This document shows, piece by piece, positions 33,804 through 42,308 of a DNA stretch of 64,000 nucleotides. Within the stretch, counting starts at the first letter, position 1. Every line of letters begins with the position of its first letter. The notes beneath the pieces are model-generated. The model was given only the letters and a program-made list of their open reading frames with translations. It ran no database searches and was not told the DNA's origin. The position numbers and the translations under genes are program-made. Location: the NCBI GenBank assembly GCA_963772955.1, contig CAVYZF010000011.1, forward strand, positions 682,001-746,000, written 5' to 3'. Origin of the DNA: Gp6-AA40 sp963772955. Its GTDB lineage: Bacteria; Acidobacteriota; Vicinamibacteria; Vicinamibacterales; UBA2999.

Positions 33804-34364
33804 TTACTTATCTCTAATCCAGCCTGGCAGCACACCGGCCTTTCGCGCCTCTTCTTCGAAGTCGGAAAGCGCGCGCTGGTCGTTGGCGACGACCGCGGTC
33901 AGGCGGGTGATCTCCTCCCGGGCCTTCATCCAGGCCTCGACAACCGGGGCGCCGAGCGGACCCTTCGCGGTGTCCGGAAGGCTGTCGTAGTGCGCCTTCG
34001 CCGCTGCCAGCTTCGTCTGATCGTCCGCGAGCGTGCGACGCAGCGCGGTCGCGCGCGAACGCCACCGGGCCTCATCGTGCCCGTCTGCCGGCGCCGCCGG
34101 CCCTGGCGCCGAGCCGCCAACTGGTGCCGCCGCCGTCTCGGACGGAGCCGCAGCCATTGGCGGCGGAACATCGGCGAGATCTTTGTTCGTGTAGACCTTG
34201 GTTTGCGGCTTGTCGTCCTTCTTCTTGTCAGGCGACTGCTCTTGTTTCGCCTTCGTGCTCTGCTCCTCGGCCTTCTTGGCCGCCGCAGCCAGGGATTGCG
34301 CCTGGAGTGTTGAAGTCAGTGAAAGAACGACGGCACATGCAGTCGCAAGCAGGGCTCGACTCAT
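33804..34364 (-). CDS. Exported hypothetical protein with helical tail
   Basis: 186 residues. The ATG at 34364 has a strong GGAGAGGAG site 4 bases upstream and opens a signal peptide (SRALLATACAVVLSLTSTLQA). The mature part starts with a Lys/Gln/Glu-rich helix, then an Ala/Pro-rich spacer, and a long charged helix (RWRSRATALRRTLADDQTKL to DFEEEARKAGVLPGWIRD). This is compatible with a periplasmic coiled coil. I do not recognise a family. It diverges from the ExeA-like ATPase gene and precedes the cyclophilin gene. Confidence 0.75.
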   Translation of the reverse strand: MSRALLATACAVVLSLTSTLQAQSLAAAAKKAEEQSTKAKQEQSPDKKKDDKPQTKVYTNKDLADVPPPMAAAPSETAAAPVGGSAPGPAAPADGHDEARWRSRATALRRTLADDQTKLAAAKAHYDSLPDTAKGPLGAPVVEAWMKAREEITRLTAVVANDQRALSDFEEEARKAGVLPGWIRDK

Positions 34365-34518
34365 TGCACTCCTCTCCTGCGAATATCGGACTCTCGCTGG
34401 ATGGCCTTCACGATACGTCGGCCGCACCGCCAGCATGTTCGCGCGCACCGTGCGCGCGACTTCGCACAACGCGACACGTCGTCATGCCGCTGAACAGATC
34501 TGCTATATTCGCTGCAAC

Positions 34519-35484
34519 TTGGCCGTCACCACCCAGGTCACACGCGGGGCGCAGCAGTACGAGGAGTTCTACGGCTTCGCGCAGTCGCCCTTCACGCTGG
34601 CGCCCGACCCCCGGTTCCTCTATCCAAGCCCGTCGCACGAAGAAGCCATCCGGCAGCTGTTGCAGACGATCAAGCGGCGCGAAGGTGTCGCCGTTCTGAG
34701 CGGCGACATCGGAACGGGCAAGACGACGGTCTGCAGAACGGTGCTCGAACAGCTGGACATGAAGCTGTTCACGTCGTTGGTGCTGAACCCGTTTCTCTCT
34801 GGTGAGGAACTCCTCCGCGAGATCCTCCTCGACTTCGGCGTCGTCTCGCGCGAAGCCGTCCGCAGCGGCCGAATCACGACCGCGAGCCGGCACGAGTTGA
34901 TCGCGACGCTGCACGAGTTCCTGACGTCGCTGGTGCCGATCGGAGCCAGCGGAGTCCTCATCATCGACGAGGCCCAGCACCTGTCGCCGCAGGTGCTCGA
35001 AGAGATTCGCGTGTTGTCGAATCTCGAGACGAATCAATCCAAGCTGCTCCAGATCGTGCTCGTCGGCCAGCTCAATCTTCTCGATCTCCTGCAGCAGCCG
35101 GAACAGAAGCAGCTCGATCAACGGGTGTCGCTTCGTGCGGTGCTGACGCCGCTCGGCCGGCTGGATCTCGAAGCGTATGTGATCCACCGTCTCTCGGTCG
35201 CCGGCGAGATGGGTCAGGTCGCGTTCGAGGACCGCGCGCTCGACGTCGTGCTGAGTGCCAGCGGAGGCGTGCCCCGCCTGATCAATCTGATCTGCGATCG
35301 CGGGCTGATGATCGGCGCACAGTCGGACGCGCGAGTGATCACCACGCAGATGATCCACGCGGCCGTCACCAGCCTTGGACTGCAGAGCCCGAGGCGCTCA
35401 CGCCGATGGTGGCCTGAGTTCGCTCTGGCTCGATTGGCGTCGCTGCTCGATTGGCGACGGTGGACTAACCGCGTTTCGTCTTGA
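34519..35484 (+). CDS. ExeA/GspA-like AAA ATPase
   Basis: About 321 residues if the TTG at 34519 is the start (MAVTTQVTRGAQQYEEFYGF). No ATG fits near the conserved beginning FYGFAQSPFTLAPDPRFLYP. Walker A is SGDIGTGKTTVC, Walker B is GVLIIDEAQHLS, and the arginine-finger region is LDQRVSLRAVLTPL. These ATPases assist type II secretin assembly or transposition target choice. Here there is no C-terminal peptidoglycan-binding domain and no general-secretion gene nearby, so its partner is unknown. A TATATT hexamer at 34504 could be a promoter -10 element lying right at the start. The 3' end overlaps rsgA by 20 bp, convergently. Confidence 0.85.
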   Translation: MAVTTQVTRGAQQYEEFYGFAQSPFTLAPDPRFLYPSPSHEEAIRQLLQTIKRREGVAVLSGDIGTGKTTVCRTVLEQLDMKLFTSLVLNPFLSGEELLREILLDFGVVSREAVRSGRITTASRHELIATLHEFLTSLVPIGASGVLIIDEAQHLSPQVLEEIRVLSNLETNQSKLLQIVLVGQLNLLDLLQQPEQKQLDQRVSLRAVLTPLGRLDLEAYVIHRLSVAGEMGQVAFEDRALDVVLSASGGVPRLINLICDRGLMIGAQSDARVITTQMIHAAVTSLGLQSPRRSRRWWPEFALARLASLLDWRRWTNRVSS

Positions 35485-36538
35485 GGTGCTGCTTCAGCGC
35501 CTTCCCCATGATCTTGTTGCGCCGCTTCTCCTCGAGTTGTGCACGTTCGTCCTGCTGGCGGGCAAGGTATCCGAGTTCGTCCTGAAGTTTCAGGTAGCTT
35601 TCGAGTCGAGCTGCTGACACGTTCCCCTCTTCGACCGCCGCCTTCACGGCGCAGCGGGGCTCGTCGCGGTGACGGCAATCAGTAAACCGGCATTCCGGAG
35701 CGAGTGCTTCGATGTCGTCGAACGTCTCGCTGACGGCTTCGTTGACGTCCCAGAGTTGCAGCTCGCGCATCCCGGGCGTGTCGATCAAGAAACCGCCGTT
35801 GGGCAGGAATACGAGCTCGCGATGCGTGGTCGTGTGCCGCCCTTTCGAATCGGACGTGCGGATATCCCTCGTCTTCTGCACGTCACGGCCAACCAGGCGA
35901 TTGATGATGGTGCTCTTCCCGACTCCCGACGATCCAAGCAGTGCTCCCGTCTTTCCGGCCGGGAGATACCCGGCGACCAGGTCGAGGTTCTGATCGAGCT
36001 TCGGGCTGATCACGTGGACGGGAGCGTCGCCAGTCACGGCAGTGACTTCGGCAACCCGTGCTGGAACGTCGTCGCAGACATCGGGTTTCGTCAGCAGCAC
36101 GACTGGCGATGCGCCGCTCTCGCGCGCGAGCAGCAGATATCGTTCGAGGCGGCGCGGACTGAAGTCGGCATCGAGCGCCATGACGGTGAACACGACGTCC
36201 ACGTTGGCGGCCACGACCTGTTCATCGGTGACCTGTCCGGCCATGCGACGCGAGAACCAGCTGCGGCGCGGCAGCACGGCGACGATCGCGCCGCGTTCTT
36301 CGTCGGGACGCTTCCTGACAACGACCCAGTCGCCGACCACGGGAAGTTCACTGCGGCTCGTCGCGCGATGCGACATGCGTCCGGTTCGCACCGCGTCGAT
36401 CTCAGCGCCGTCACACCACACCCGGCAGATGTAGTTGAACTCGATCAGGACGCGCCCCGGCTGCACATCGGCTTTGCCTGCCCACTCTTGAAACGCGCGT
36501 TCGAGCGACTGATCCCACCCGAGCTCTTCGCGTCTCAT
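35465..36538 (-). CDS. rsgA: Ribosome small-subunit-dependent GTPase A
   Basis: 357 residues from the ATG at 36538 (MRREELGWDQSLERAF). It is a circularly permuted GTPase: an N-terminal OB domain (GRVLIEFNYICRVW), G4 LLTKPD, G1 GSSGVGKSTIINRL, G2-like TTTHRE, G3 IDTPGMREL. A C-terminal zinc cluster is visible as CRFTDCRHRDEPRC. RsgA assists late 30S maturation. The frame runs without a stop from the upstream hydrolase into rsgA, and the start codon lies inside a palindromic repeat at 36531-36559, so the gene junction is abnormal. No good ribosome site precedes the ATG. Confidence 0.93.
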   Translation of the reverse strand: MRREELGWDQSLERAFQEWAGKADVQPGRVLIEFNYICRVWCDGAEIDAVRTGRMSHRATSRSELPVVGDWVVVRKRPDEERGAIVAVLPRRSWFSRRMAGQVTDEQVVAANVDVVFTVMALDADFSPRRLERYLLLARESGASPVVLLTKPDVCDDVPARVAEVTAVTGDAPVHVISPKLDQNLDLVAGYLPAGKTGALLGSSGVGKSTIINRLVGRDVQKTRDIRTSDSKGRHTTTHRELVFLPNGGFLIDTPGMRELQLWDVNEAVSETFDDIEALAPECRFTDCRHRDEPRCAVKAAVEEGNVSAARLESYLKLQDELGYLARQQDERAQLEEKRRNKIMGKALKQHLKTKRG

Positions 36539-36559
36539 TTTGGGACGGGGTCTGACCCC
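36531..36559. repeat. REP-like palindromic element at the hydrolase/rsgA junction
   Basis: Contains the 13-bp palindrome GGGGTCTGACCCC at 36547-36559, preceded by a second hairpin (CGTCTC, loop ATTTT, GGGACG). The rsgA start codon is within it. A second copy of the core occurs at 63691. Confidence 0.8.
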
Positions 36560-37185
36560 GCACGAATCCAGGCTGACCGCGACGTCGAGAACTTCGTTCA
36601 GGATTTCATCGCGCGGACGGCCGCCAACAGCAAGGGAATGGTCGCCCTTCGCCACGGCATGGAGCGTGACCTGTGCGGTCATGGTTTCGATTGCCGGCTT
36701 CAGCTCCTGCGGTGAGCCGAACGCGTCGCGCTCGCCCTGCACGATCAGTACCGGTACCGCAATCGACGGCAGATGCTGGACACGCAACTGCGCGGGCTTT
36801 CCCGGAGGATGAAGCGGATATCCGAACACGATGATTCCGGCGAGACCTTCGAGATGGGCGGCACCGAGATGGGTCGCCATCCGGCCACCCATCGACTTTC
36901 CGCCGATGAACATTCGTCGTCGCGCTGCTCCACTGCTCGCGCCGAAGCGACGACATCCGCGAACGCCTTCTCGAGCACGGGCGCCTTGTCGGGAATCTTG
37001 CGGCGCTCGCGCATGTACGGGAAGTCGAAGGTCACGACATCGACACCGCGAGCCACAAAGCCCTTCGCCACGGCGGTCATGAACGGGTGCTGCTGGCCCG
37101 CGCCTGCTCCGTGCGCAAGCACGAGCAGCGCATCTGGCTTTCCGTCTGCTCGATATCCAACCGCACCGACTGTCGTTAGTTCCAT
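36539..37185 (-). CDS. Dienelactone-hydrolase-like alpha/beta hydrolase (apparent frameshift near 36925)
   Basis: The ATG at 37185 starts MELTTVGAVGYRADGKPDAL, then LLVLAHGAGAGQQHPFM and VDVVTFDFPYMRERRKIPDK in one frame. The nucleophile motif GGKSMGGRMA and the rest (GIIVFGYPLHPPGKPAQLR, VLIVQGERDAFGS, AKGDHSLAVGG) are in another frame. A single-base loss near 36925 accounts for this. Asp (ERDAFG) and His (GDHSL) complete the triad. No stop is seen before the rsgA start; the repeat element at 36531-36559 seems to have replaced the natural end. The first codons lie within the 23/24-bp repeat at 37161-37241. The substrate is unknown. Confidence 0.78.
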
Positions 37186-37241
37186 CGCACCGACACGCGA
37201 CGCCCGCTCGCACCGACGTGCGTCAGACCTGTCGCACCGAC
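37161..37241. repeat. Periodic repeat, core GTCGGTGCGA at 23/24-bp steps (locus 1)
   Basis: On the minus strand the core GTCGGTGCGA occurs at 37232-37241, 37208-37217 and 37185-37194. A one-mismatch copy (GTCGGTGCGG) is at 37161-37170, inside the hydrolase coding region. Steps are 24, 23 and 24 bp. The hydrolase start codon overlaps the third copy. The same core and spacing occur at 42.15-42.30 kb in the opposite orientation. Confidence 0.85.
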
Positions 37242-37245
37242 AAGC

Positions 37246-38007
37246 CTACTCTTTATACGCCTGGTGCAACTGGACCGGATCCACCTTCGCGCGGATGCGG
37301 AGGTTGATCATCTCGACGAACACCGAGAACGCCATCGCGAAGTAGATGTAGCCCTTCGGGATGTGCTGGTCGAGTCCCTCGCCGATCAGCGACACGCCGA
37401 TCAGCAGAAGGAAGCTGAGGGCAAGGATCTTCACGGTCGGATGCCGATCGACGAACTCACTGATCGCCCCTGACGAGACCAGCATCACGCCGACGGCGAT
37501 GATCACCGCCAGGATCATCACGGCGACATCCTCCGCCATACCAACAGCAGTGATCACGGAGTCGAGCGAGAAGACGATGTCGAGCAGCAGGATCTGAATG
37601 ATGACCGACGCAAAGGACTTCGCCACTCTCGCCGAGCCGTGCCCTTCGACGCCTTCCAGTTTCTCGTGAATTTCCAACGTGCTCTTTCCGATCAGGAACA
37701 GGCCACCGACGAGCAGGATCACGTCGCGACCGGAAATCTCGTAGCCGAGCACTGCGAAGAGCGGTGCCGTGAGACCCATCACCCACGTGATCGACAGCAG
37801 CAGCAGGATGCGGATGATCATCGCCAGTGACAGGCCGACCCTCCTGGCGCGCGCGCGATCTTCCTGGCGAAGTTTGCCTGCGAGTATCGAGATGAAGACG
37901 ATGTTGTCGATCCCGAGGACGATCTCGAGGACGGTGAGCGTCCCGAGTGCAATCCAGCCTTCTGCGCTGTTCGCCCAGCCCAGTCCTGAGGAGAGCCAGC
38001 CGCTCAT
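37246..38007 (-). CDS. TerC family integral membrane protein
   Basis: 253 residues with about seven membrane helices. The paired acidic TerC motifs are visible: LEIVLGIDNIVFISIL near residue 27 and IVFSLDSVITAVGMAED near residue 145. A cytoplasmic charged loop (KSTLEIHEKLEGVEGHG) lies between helices. TerC proteins are linked to tellurite resistance and, in other bacteria, to manganese efflux or metalation of exported proteins. It is intact and starts at an ATG. The downstream gap on its strand holds the 23/24-bp repeat. Confidence 0.92.
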   Translation of the reverse strand: MSGWLSSGLGWANSAEGWIALGTLTVLEIVLGIDNIVFISILAGKLRQEDRARARRVGLSLAMIIRILLLLSITWVMGLTAPLFAVLGYEISGRDVILLVGGLFLIGKSTLEIHEKLEGVEGHGSARVAKSFASVIIQILLLDIVFSLDSVITAVGMAEDVAVMILAVIIAVGVMLVSSGAISEFVDRHPTVKILALSFLLLIGVSLIGEGLDQHIPKGYIYFAMAFSVFVEMINLRIRAKVDPVQLHQAYKE

Positions 38008-38017
38008 CGTCCGCCCT

Positions 38018-38545
38018 TCACGCCTGGTGCGCGAGTTCGGGCAGTTCGGAGAGCCCTGCCCAGGTTTCCGGGTCCTGCCACATCAGCGTCGCGAGGTAGA
38101 GCGCGACGTCGTCTGCGGGATGCGCCGCGCCGATCGCGCGGACGGCTTCGCGGAGACGCTCAGCGGAAGGCGGCTGCATTTCCTCGTCCGCAATCAGACC
38201 GTTCTCGTGGGTGATGCCGAGCGCATCGAGAAATGCGCCCATCATCGCGCGCTGATGGTGCAGGTGATACGCGACGAGCAGTCGCGCGGCGACCATCTCG
38301 GAGACCGCGCCAAGGTTGACGAGGTGACGCGACTTCTTGTCGCGCGGCAGCGTCTGCACGCTGCGCGTCCGGAACTTGATGCGCTGCGCGATCATGACTA
38401 CGGCCTCGGCCTGTTCGGCAGCGGCGTTCTCGTCCTGCCAGAATGCGTCCGCAGCAAGCAGCTTGCGTTCGGACGACAGTCGCTTCCACAGCTGCGATGG
38501 TCTCGGAATCTCCGGCACGTCAGGCACGACTCGATACGTTAACAT
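38018..38545 (-). CDS. Hypothetical helical protein
   Basis: About 175 residues from the ATG at 38545 (MLTYRVVPDVPEIPRPSQLW); another ATG at 38554 would overlap the divergent ferredoxin start. It is rich in helices (WKRLSSERKLLAADAFWQDE, AVSEMVAARLLVAYHLHHQR) and has no membrane segment or known motif. It ends 10 bp before terC on the same strand and is likely cotranscribed with it. Function unknown. Confidence 0.75.
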   Translation of the reverse strand: MLTYRVVPDVPEIPRPSQLWKRLSSERKLLAADAFWQDENAAAEQAEAVVMIAQRIKFRTRSVQTLPRDKKSRHLVNLGAVSEMVAARLLVAYHLHHQRAMMGAFLDALGITHENGLIADEEMQPPSAERLREAVRAIGAAHPADDVALYLATLMWQDPETWAGLSELPELAHQA

Positions 38546-38552
38546 AGCGCGC

Positions 38553-38903
38553 ATGCCCAAGCTGACCGTTGAAGGTTTTTCGACTGTTGATGTGGAGAAT
38601 GGCAAGCGTCTCGTCAATGCGATCGAGAAGGATGCGGGAGTCGACATCCTGCACGCGTGTGGAGGGAACGCACGCTGCACGACGTGCCGCATCGAGTTCG
38701 TGAGCGGCGAACCCGAACGCATGACGCGTGCCGAGAAGACGAGATTGAGTGAGAAGGGACTGACCGGGGTCCGGCTGTCCTGTCAGATCGAGTGCGATCA
38801 CGACATGACCGTGCGCGCCATCAGCCGGCTTGCCGGGAGCGGACGGCCCGATCCTGGATCGACGCCGCTCGATACGATCCAGCCGCCGCCGGAGTGGATC
38901 TGA
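38553..38903 (+). CDS. Plant-type 2Fe-2S ferredoxin
   Basis: 116 residues from the ATG at 38553. The cluster ligands are C-x5-C-x2-C (HACGGNARCTTCRIEF) plus a fourth cysteine in VRLSCQIE. The N-terminal MPKLTVEGFSTVDVENGKRL is a beta-grasp start. The tail (about 25 residues, Pro/Gly/Asp-rich) extends beyond the usual fold. No reductase or partner oxygenase is adjacent. The start codon is only 7 bp from the divergent hypothetical gene, so each promoter must lie in the other coding region. Confidence 0.9.
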   Translation: MPKLTVEGFSTVDVENGKRLVNAIEKDAGVDILHACGGNARCTTCRIEFVSGEPERMTRAEKTRLSEKGLTGVRLSCQIECDHDMTVRAISRLAGSGRPDPGSTPLDTIQPPPEWI

Positions 38904-38907
38904 CCAC

Positions 38908-38988
38908 GTAGTTCACTGTTCACAGAGTGGTAGAGCGCGGGCTTGAGCCCGCGCGTCTCCGTGAACCGCCTACTGTGAACCGTGAACT
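38908..38988. repeat. Inverted heptanucleotide repeats
   Basis: GTTCACT and GTTCACA at 38908-38921 face GTGAACC, GCCTACT, GTGAACC, GTGAACT at 38961-38988. The two groups are complementary, so the region between the ferredoxin and mreB stops could form a hairpin acting as a bidirectional terminator-like structure. No T-run follows. Confidence 0.7.
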
Positions 38989-38992
38989 GCAG

Positions 38993-40017
38993 CTAGTCGA
39001 TCGAGATCTTTCGAAGCAGGTTGAAGTCCGAGAGCATCTTGCCGGCGCCGAGCACGACGGCCGACAGCGGATCTTCGGCGACCTGCACCGGCAGCCCGGT
39101 TTCCTGACGCAGACGCTCGTCGAGATTCTGCAGCAGTGCGCCGCCGCCGCTCAGCACGATGCCGCGGTCGCAGACGTCAGCGGACAGCTCCGGTGGAATG
39201 CGCTCGAGCGCGTCGCGAACAGCCTGCATCATCATGCGGACGGGTTCGGACAGCGCTTCCCTGATCTGGTGGTCGTTGAGCGTCACCGTGCACGGCTTGC
39301 CTTCGAGCACGTGCCGGCCCTTGACTTCCATCTCCTTGCGCTGCGCCAGCGGGAGATGCCGAACCGAGCTCGATCTTGATGCGCTCGGCCGTCCGCTCGC
39401 CAATGAGGAGATCGTGCTCCTTCTTGACGTAGAGCGTGATGGCCTCGTCCATCGCGTTGCCCGCCACGCGAACTGACTTGCTGTAGACAATCCCGGCGAG
39501 CGAGATCACGGCGATGTCCGTCGTGCCGCCACCGATGTCCACAATCATGTTGCCGGCCGCTTCAGTGATCGGCAGCCCGGCGCCGATCGCCGCAGCCATC
39601 GCCTCTTCGATCAGGTGGACCTCACTGGCCTTGGCGCGATACGCGCTGTCCTTGACCGCACGACGCTCGACCTGGGTAATCTCCGACGGCACGCCGATCA
39701 CGACGCGCGGGCGGACGAAGCTCTTGCGACGATGCGCCTTCTTGATGAAGTGCCCGAGCATCTTCTCGGCGGCCTCGAAGTCGGCGATGACGCCGTCCTT
39801 CATCGGCCGGATGGCCGTGATGTTGCCCGGGCGTCCGACCGAGCATTTCTTTGGCATCGCTTCCGACGGCCTCAATCTGGTCGGTGACGTTGTTGACAGC
39901 GACAATCGACGGCTCGTTGAGAACGATGCCCGCGCCGCGCGCGAACACGCAGGTGTTGGCCGTACCCAGGTCAATTGCCAGGTCGTGGGAGAAGAGCGAC
40001 ATCGCTCCGAGCAGCAT
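38993..40017 (-). CDS. mreB: Rod-shape protein MreB (two apparent frameshifts)
   Basis: The ATG at 40017 has AAGGA 6 bases upstream. The protein reads LFSHDLAIDLGTANTCVF, NEPSIVAV, AKEMLGRTPG in one frame. After an extra base near 39825 it continues NITAIRPMKDGVIADFEAAE ... NMIVDIGGGTTDIAVISLAG ... GERTAERIKIELGSA. After another near 39356 it continues LPLAQRKEMEVKGRHVLEG ... DRGIVLSGGGALLQNLDERL. Both breaks are repaired by deleting one base, giving about 340 residues, the normal MreB length. Actin-fold phosphate loops are intact. MreB directs lateral cell-wall synthesis. mreC/mreD are not adjacent, unlike in many rods. Confidence 0.92.
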
Positions 40018-40300
40018 CGTGATTCCTTTTTCCGCGAACGGGTTGGTGAGGTGATGGCCGCTGGAAACCTGGGCAATCGGGCCTATCGGAATCCCGACTG
40101 CAACACGCCAGCTAACTTCACGTTGCGCCCGTCACAGGCGCAAGGAGTGTACCCGGCCTGTTGGCCAGGTGCCCTCACTGCAATTGCCTTGATTTTCTCA
40201 GGACTGCAGGAAATCGAATCGGATTGCGTGTCGAAAGATTGACAGGCACGATCTCGAATTCGTCAGAGCCCTGGCGCTGAGCCAGCTTCAGCCGTCGCGT

Positions 40301-42134
40301 CTATCGTTTCGGCCGCAGGTTCGATGCGAGGATGCGCTTCCGGAGTCGAATCGTCTTCGGCGTCACTTCGACCAGCTCATCGTCGTTGATGAACTCGATC
40401 GCCTGCTCGAGGCTGAGCTGACGAGGTGGAATCAGCCGGATCGCTTCGTCGGCGGTGGACGCGCGCATGTTCGTCTGCTTCTTCTCCTTGCGTGACATTC
40501 ACGTCCATGTCGTTCTGACGCGAGTTCTCGCCGACGATCATGCCTTCGTAGACCGATGTCTGAGGCTCGACGAAGATTTCGCCACGCTCCTGCAGGTTGT
40601 AGAGGGCGTAGGCGGTGGCCATCCCAATCCGGTCTGCCACGAGCGCGCCGGTCGGCACGCGACGGAATCGCACCGTGCCACGGCTCCCATCCGGCGAACA
40701 GGTGGTTCATGATGCCGGTGCCCTTGGTGTCGGCGACGAACTGCGAGCGAAATCCGATCAGCCCGCGCGCCGGAATGCGAAACTCGAGCCTGACGCGGCC
40801 GCTGCCGTGGTTCACCATCTTCGTCATCACGCCCCGTCTGCGTGCCTGAATTCGCGATCACGACGCCTTGAAATTCCTCGGGCACGTCGATCACCAGGTC
40901 CTCGATCGGCTCCATTTTGACGCCGTCGATCTCCTTGGTCACGATGTCGGGCCGGGACACCTGCACCTCGTATCCCTCGCGGCGCATCATCTCGATCAGG
41001 ATGGAGAGCTGGAGCTCGCCACGGCCGATGACCTTCAGCTGCTCTGGCGAGTCGGTGTCTTCGACGCGCAGTGAGACGTTGCCCAAGCAGTTCCCTGGTC
41101 AGCCGGTCGCGCAGGTTGCGCGAGGTCACGTACTGACCGTCCCTCCCAGCCATCGGCGAGGTGTTGACGCCAAAAATCATCGACACCGTCGGCTCATCGA
41201 TGGCCGGCGGCGTAATCCGCACGTGGTTCTCGGGGTCGCTGATCGTCTCACCGATGGTGATGCCCTCGATGCCGGCGAGGCAGACGATGTCGCCGGCGGC
41301 GGCCTGCTCGATCTCCACACGCTTCAGGCCATCGAAGGCGAACAACTTGGTGATCTTCGTCAACTCGATCGTCCCACCCAGCTTCAGCACTGACACTGGG
41401 CCGTTCAGCTTCACCGTGCCGTTGAACACCCGGCCGATGGCAATTCGACCCAGGTAGTCGCTGGAGTCCAGGTTGGCCACCAGTATCTGCAGCGGCGCGT
41501 CGGGGTTTCCACGCGGCGGCGGCACAGACTCGACGATGGCGTCGAACAGCGGCTGCAGGCTCTCCCCCGGCTTCTCCAGCTCCGTCGTCGCAATACCTTC
41601 GCGCGCATTCGCGTACAGCACGGGAAACTCGATCTGATCCTCTGTGGCGTCGAGGTCGATGAACAGGTCGTAGACCTCGTTCAGCACTTCCTTCGGGCGC
41701 GCATCGGTGCGGTCGATCTTGTTCAGCACGACGATCGGCGGAAGTCCGCGCTCGAGCGCCTTGCGCAGCACGAATCGCGTCTGCGGCAGCGGCCCTTCCG
41801 AGGCATCGACGAGGAGCATCACGCCGTCCACCATCGACAGCGTCCGCTCGACTTCCCCGCCGAAATCCGCGTGGCCAGGCGTATCGACGATGTTGATGAG
41901 GAGGTCCTTGTAGTGGACCGCGGTGTTCTTCGCGAGGATCGTGATCCCGCGCTCGCGCTCGAGATCGGTGTTGTCCATCACCCGATCGGCCACCTGCTGA
42001 TTGGCGCGAAACGCGCCGCTCTGCCGCAGCAGCGCATCGACGAGCGTCGTCTTACCGTGGTCGACGTGCGCGATGATGGCGACGTTGCGCCGCAACGGGT
42101 TGGCGATCTGGGTGGACTTTCTTGATGAAGACAT
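40301..42134 (-). CDS. typA: Translational GTPase TypA/BipA (four apparent frameshifts)
   Basis: The ATG at 42134 begins MSSSRKSTQIANPLRRNVAI. The G domain is complete in one frame: G1 AHVDHGKTT, G2 RGITI, G3 DTPGHADF, G4 NKID. Domain II follows to RDRLTRELLG. The rest is spread over shifted frames: NVSLRVEDTDSPEQLKVIGR, then VMTKMVNHGSGRVRLEF, then GALVADRIGMATAYALYNLQ, then KEKKQTNMRASTADEAIRL, ending SNLRPKR. Breaks near 41081, 40831, 40650 and 40490 are each repaired by deleting one base, giving about 610 residues, the usual size. TypA is a ribosome-binding GTPase of the EF-G family that acts in stress and cold adaptation. Confidence 0.92.
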
Positions 42135-42150
42135 CTTCCCAGTATAGCCG

Positions 42151-42301
42151 GTCGGTGCAAACGACCCATTCTTGTCGGTGCGATCCTAGCTTCGCTCGTC
42201 ACTGCGACGTTTCTTCGCTCGTCGGTGCGATCGCTCTAACGAGCGTCGGTGCGATCTCGCTTCGCGTGTCCGTGCGATCGCACTAACGCTTGTCGGCGCC
42301 G
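42151..42301. repeat. Periodic repeat, core GTCGGTGCGA at 23/24-bp steps (locus 2)
   Basis: On the plus strand the core or close variants start at 42151 (GTCGGTGCAA), 42174, 42198 (GTCACTGCGA), 42221, 42245, 42268 (GTCCGTGCGA) and 42292 (GTCGGCGCCG). Successive steps are 23, 24, 23, 24, 23, 24. The spacer sequences are less conserved, often TTCGCTC or CTAACG. The array fills the space between the FmdB gene and the typA start. Confidence 0.88.
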
Positions 42302-42308
42302 CGCGGCG

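Noticed and set aside
34504..34509. TATATT as an annotated promoter
   Set aside because: There is no convincing -35 partner, so it is mentioned only with the ExeA-like gene.
37161..42301. CRISPR-like array suggested by evenly spaced GTCGGTGCGA repeats
   Set aside because: The repeat is only 10 bp and spacers 13-14 bp, and no cas gene is present; the units are not of CRISPR size.
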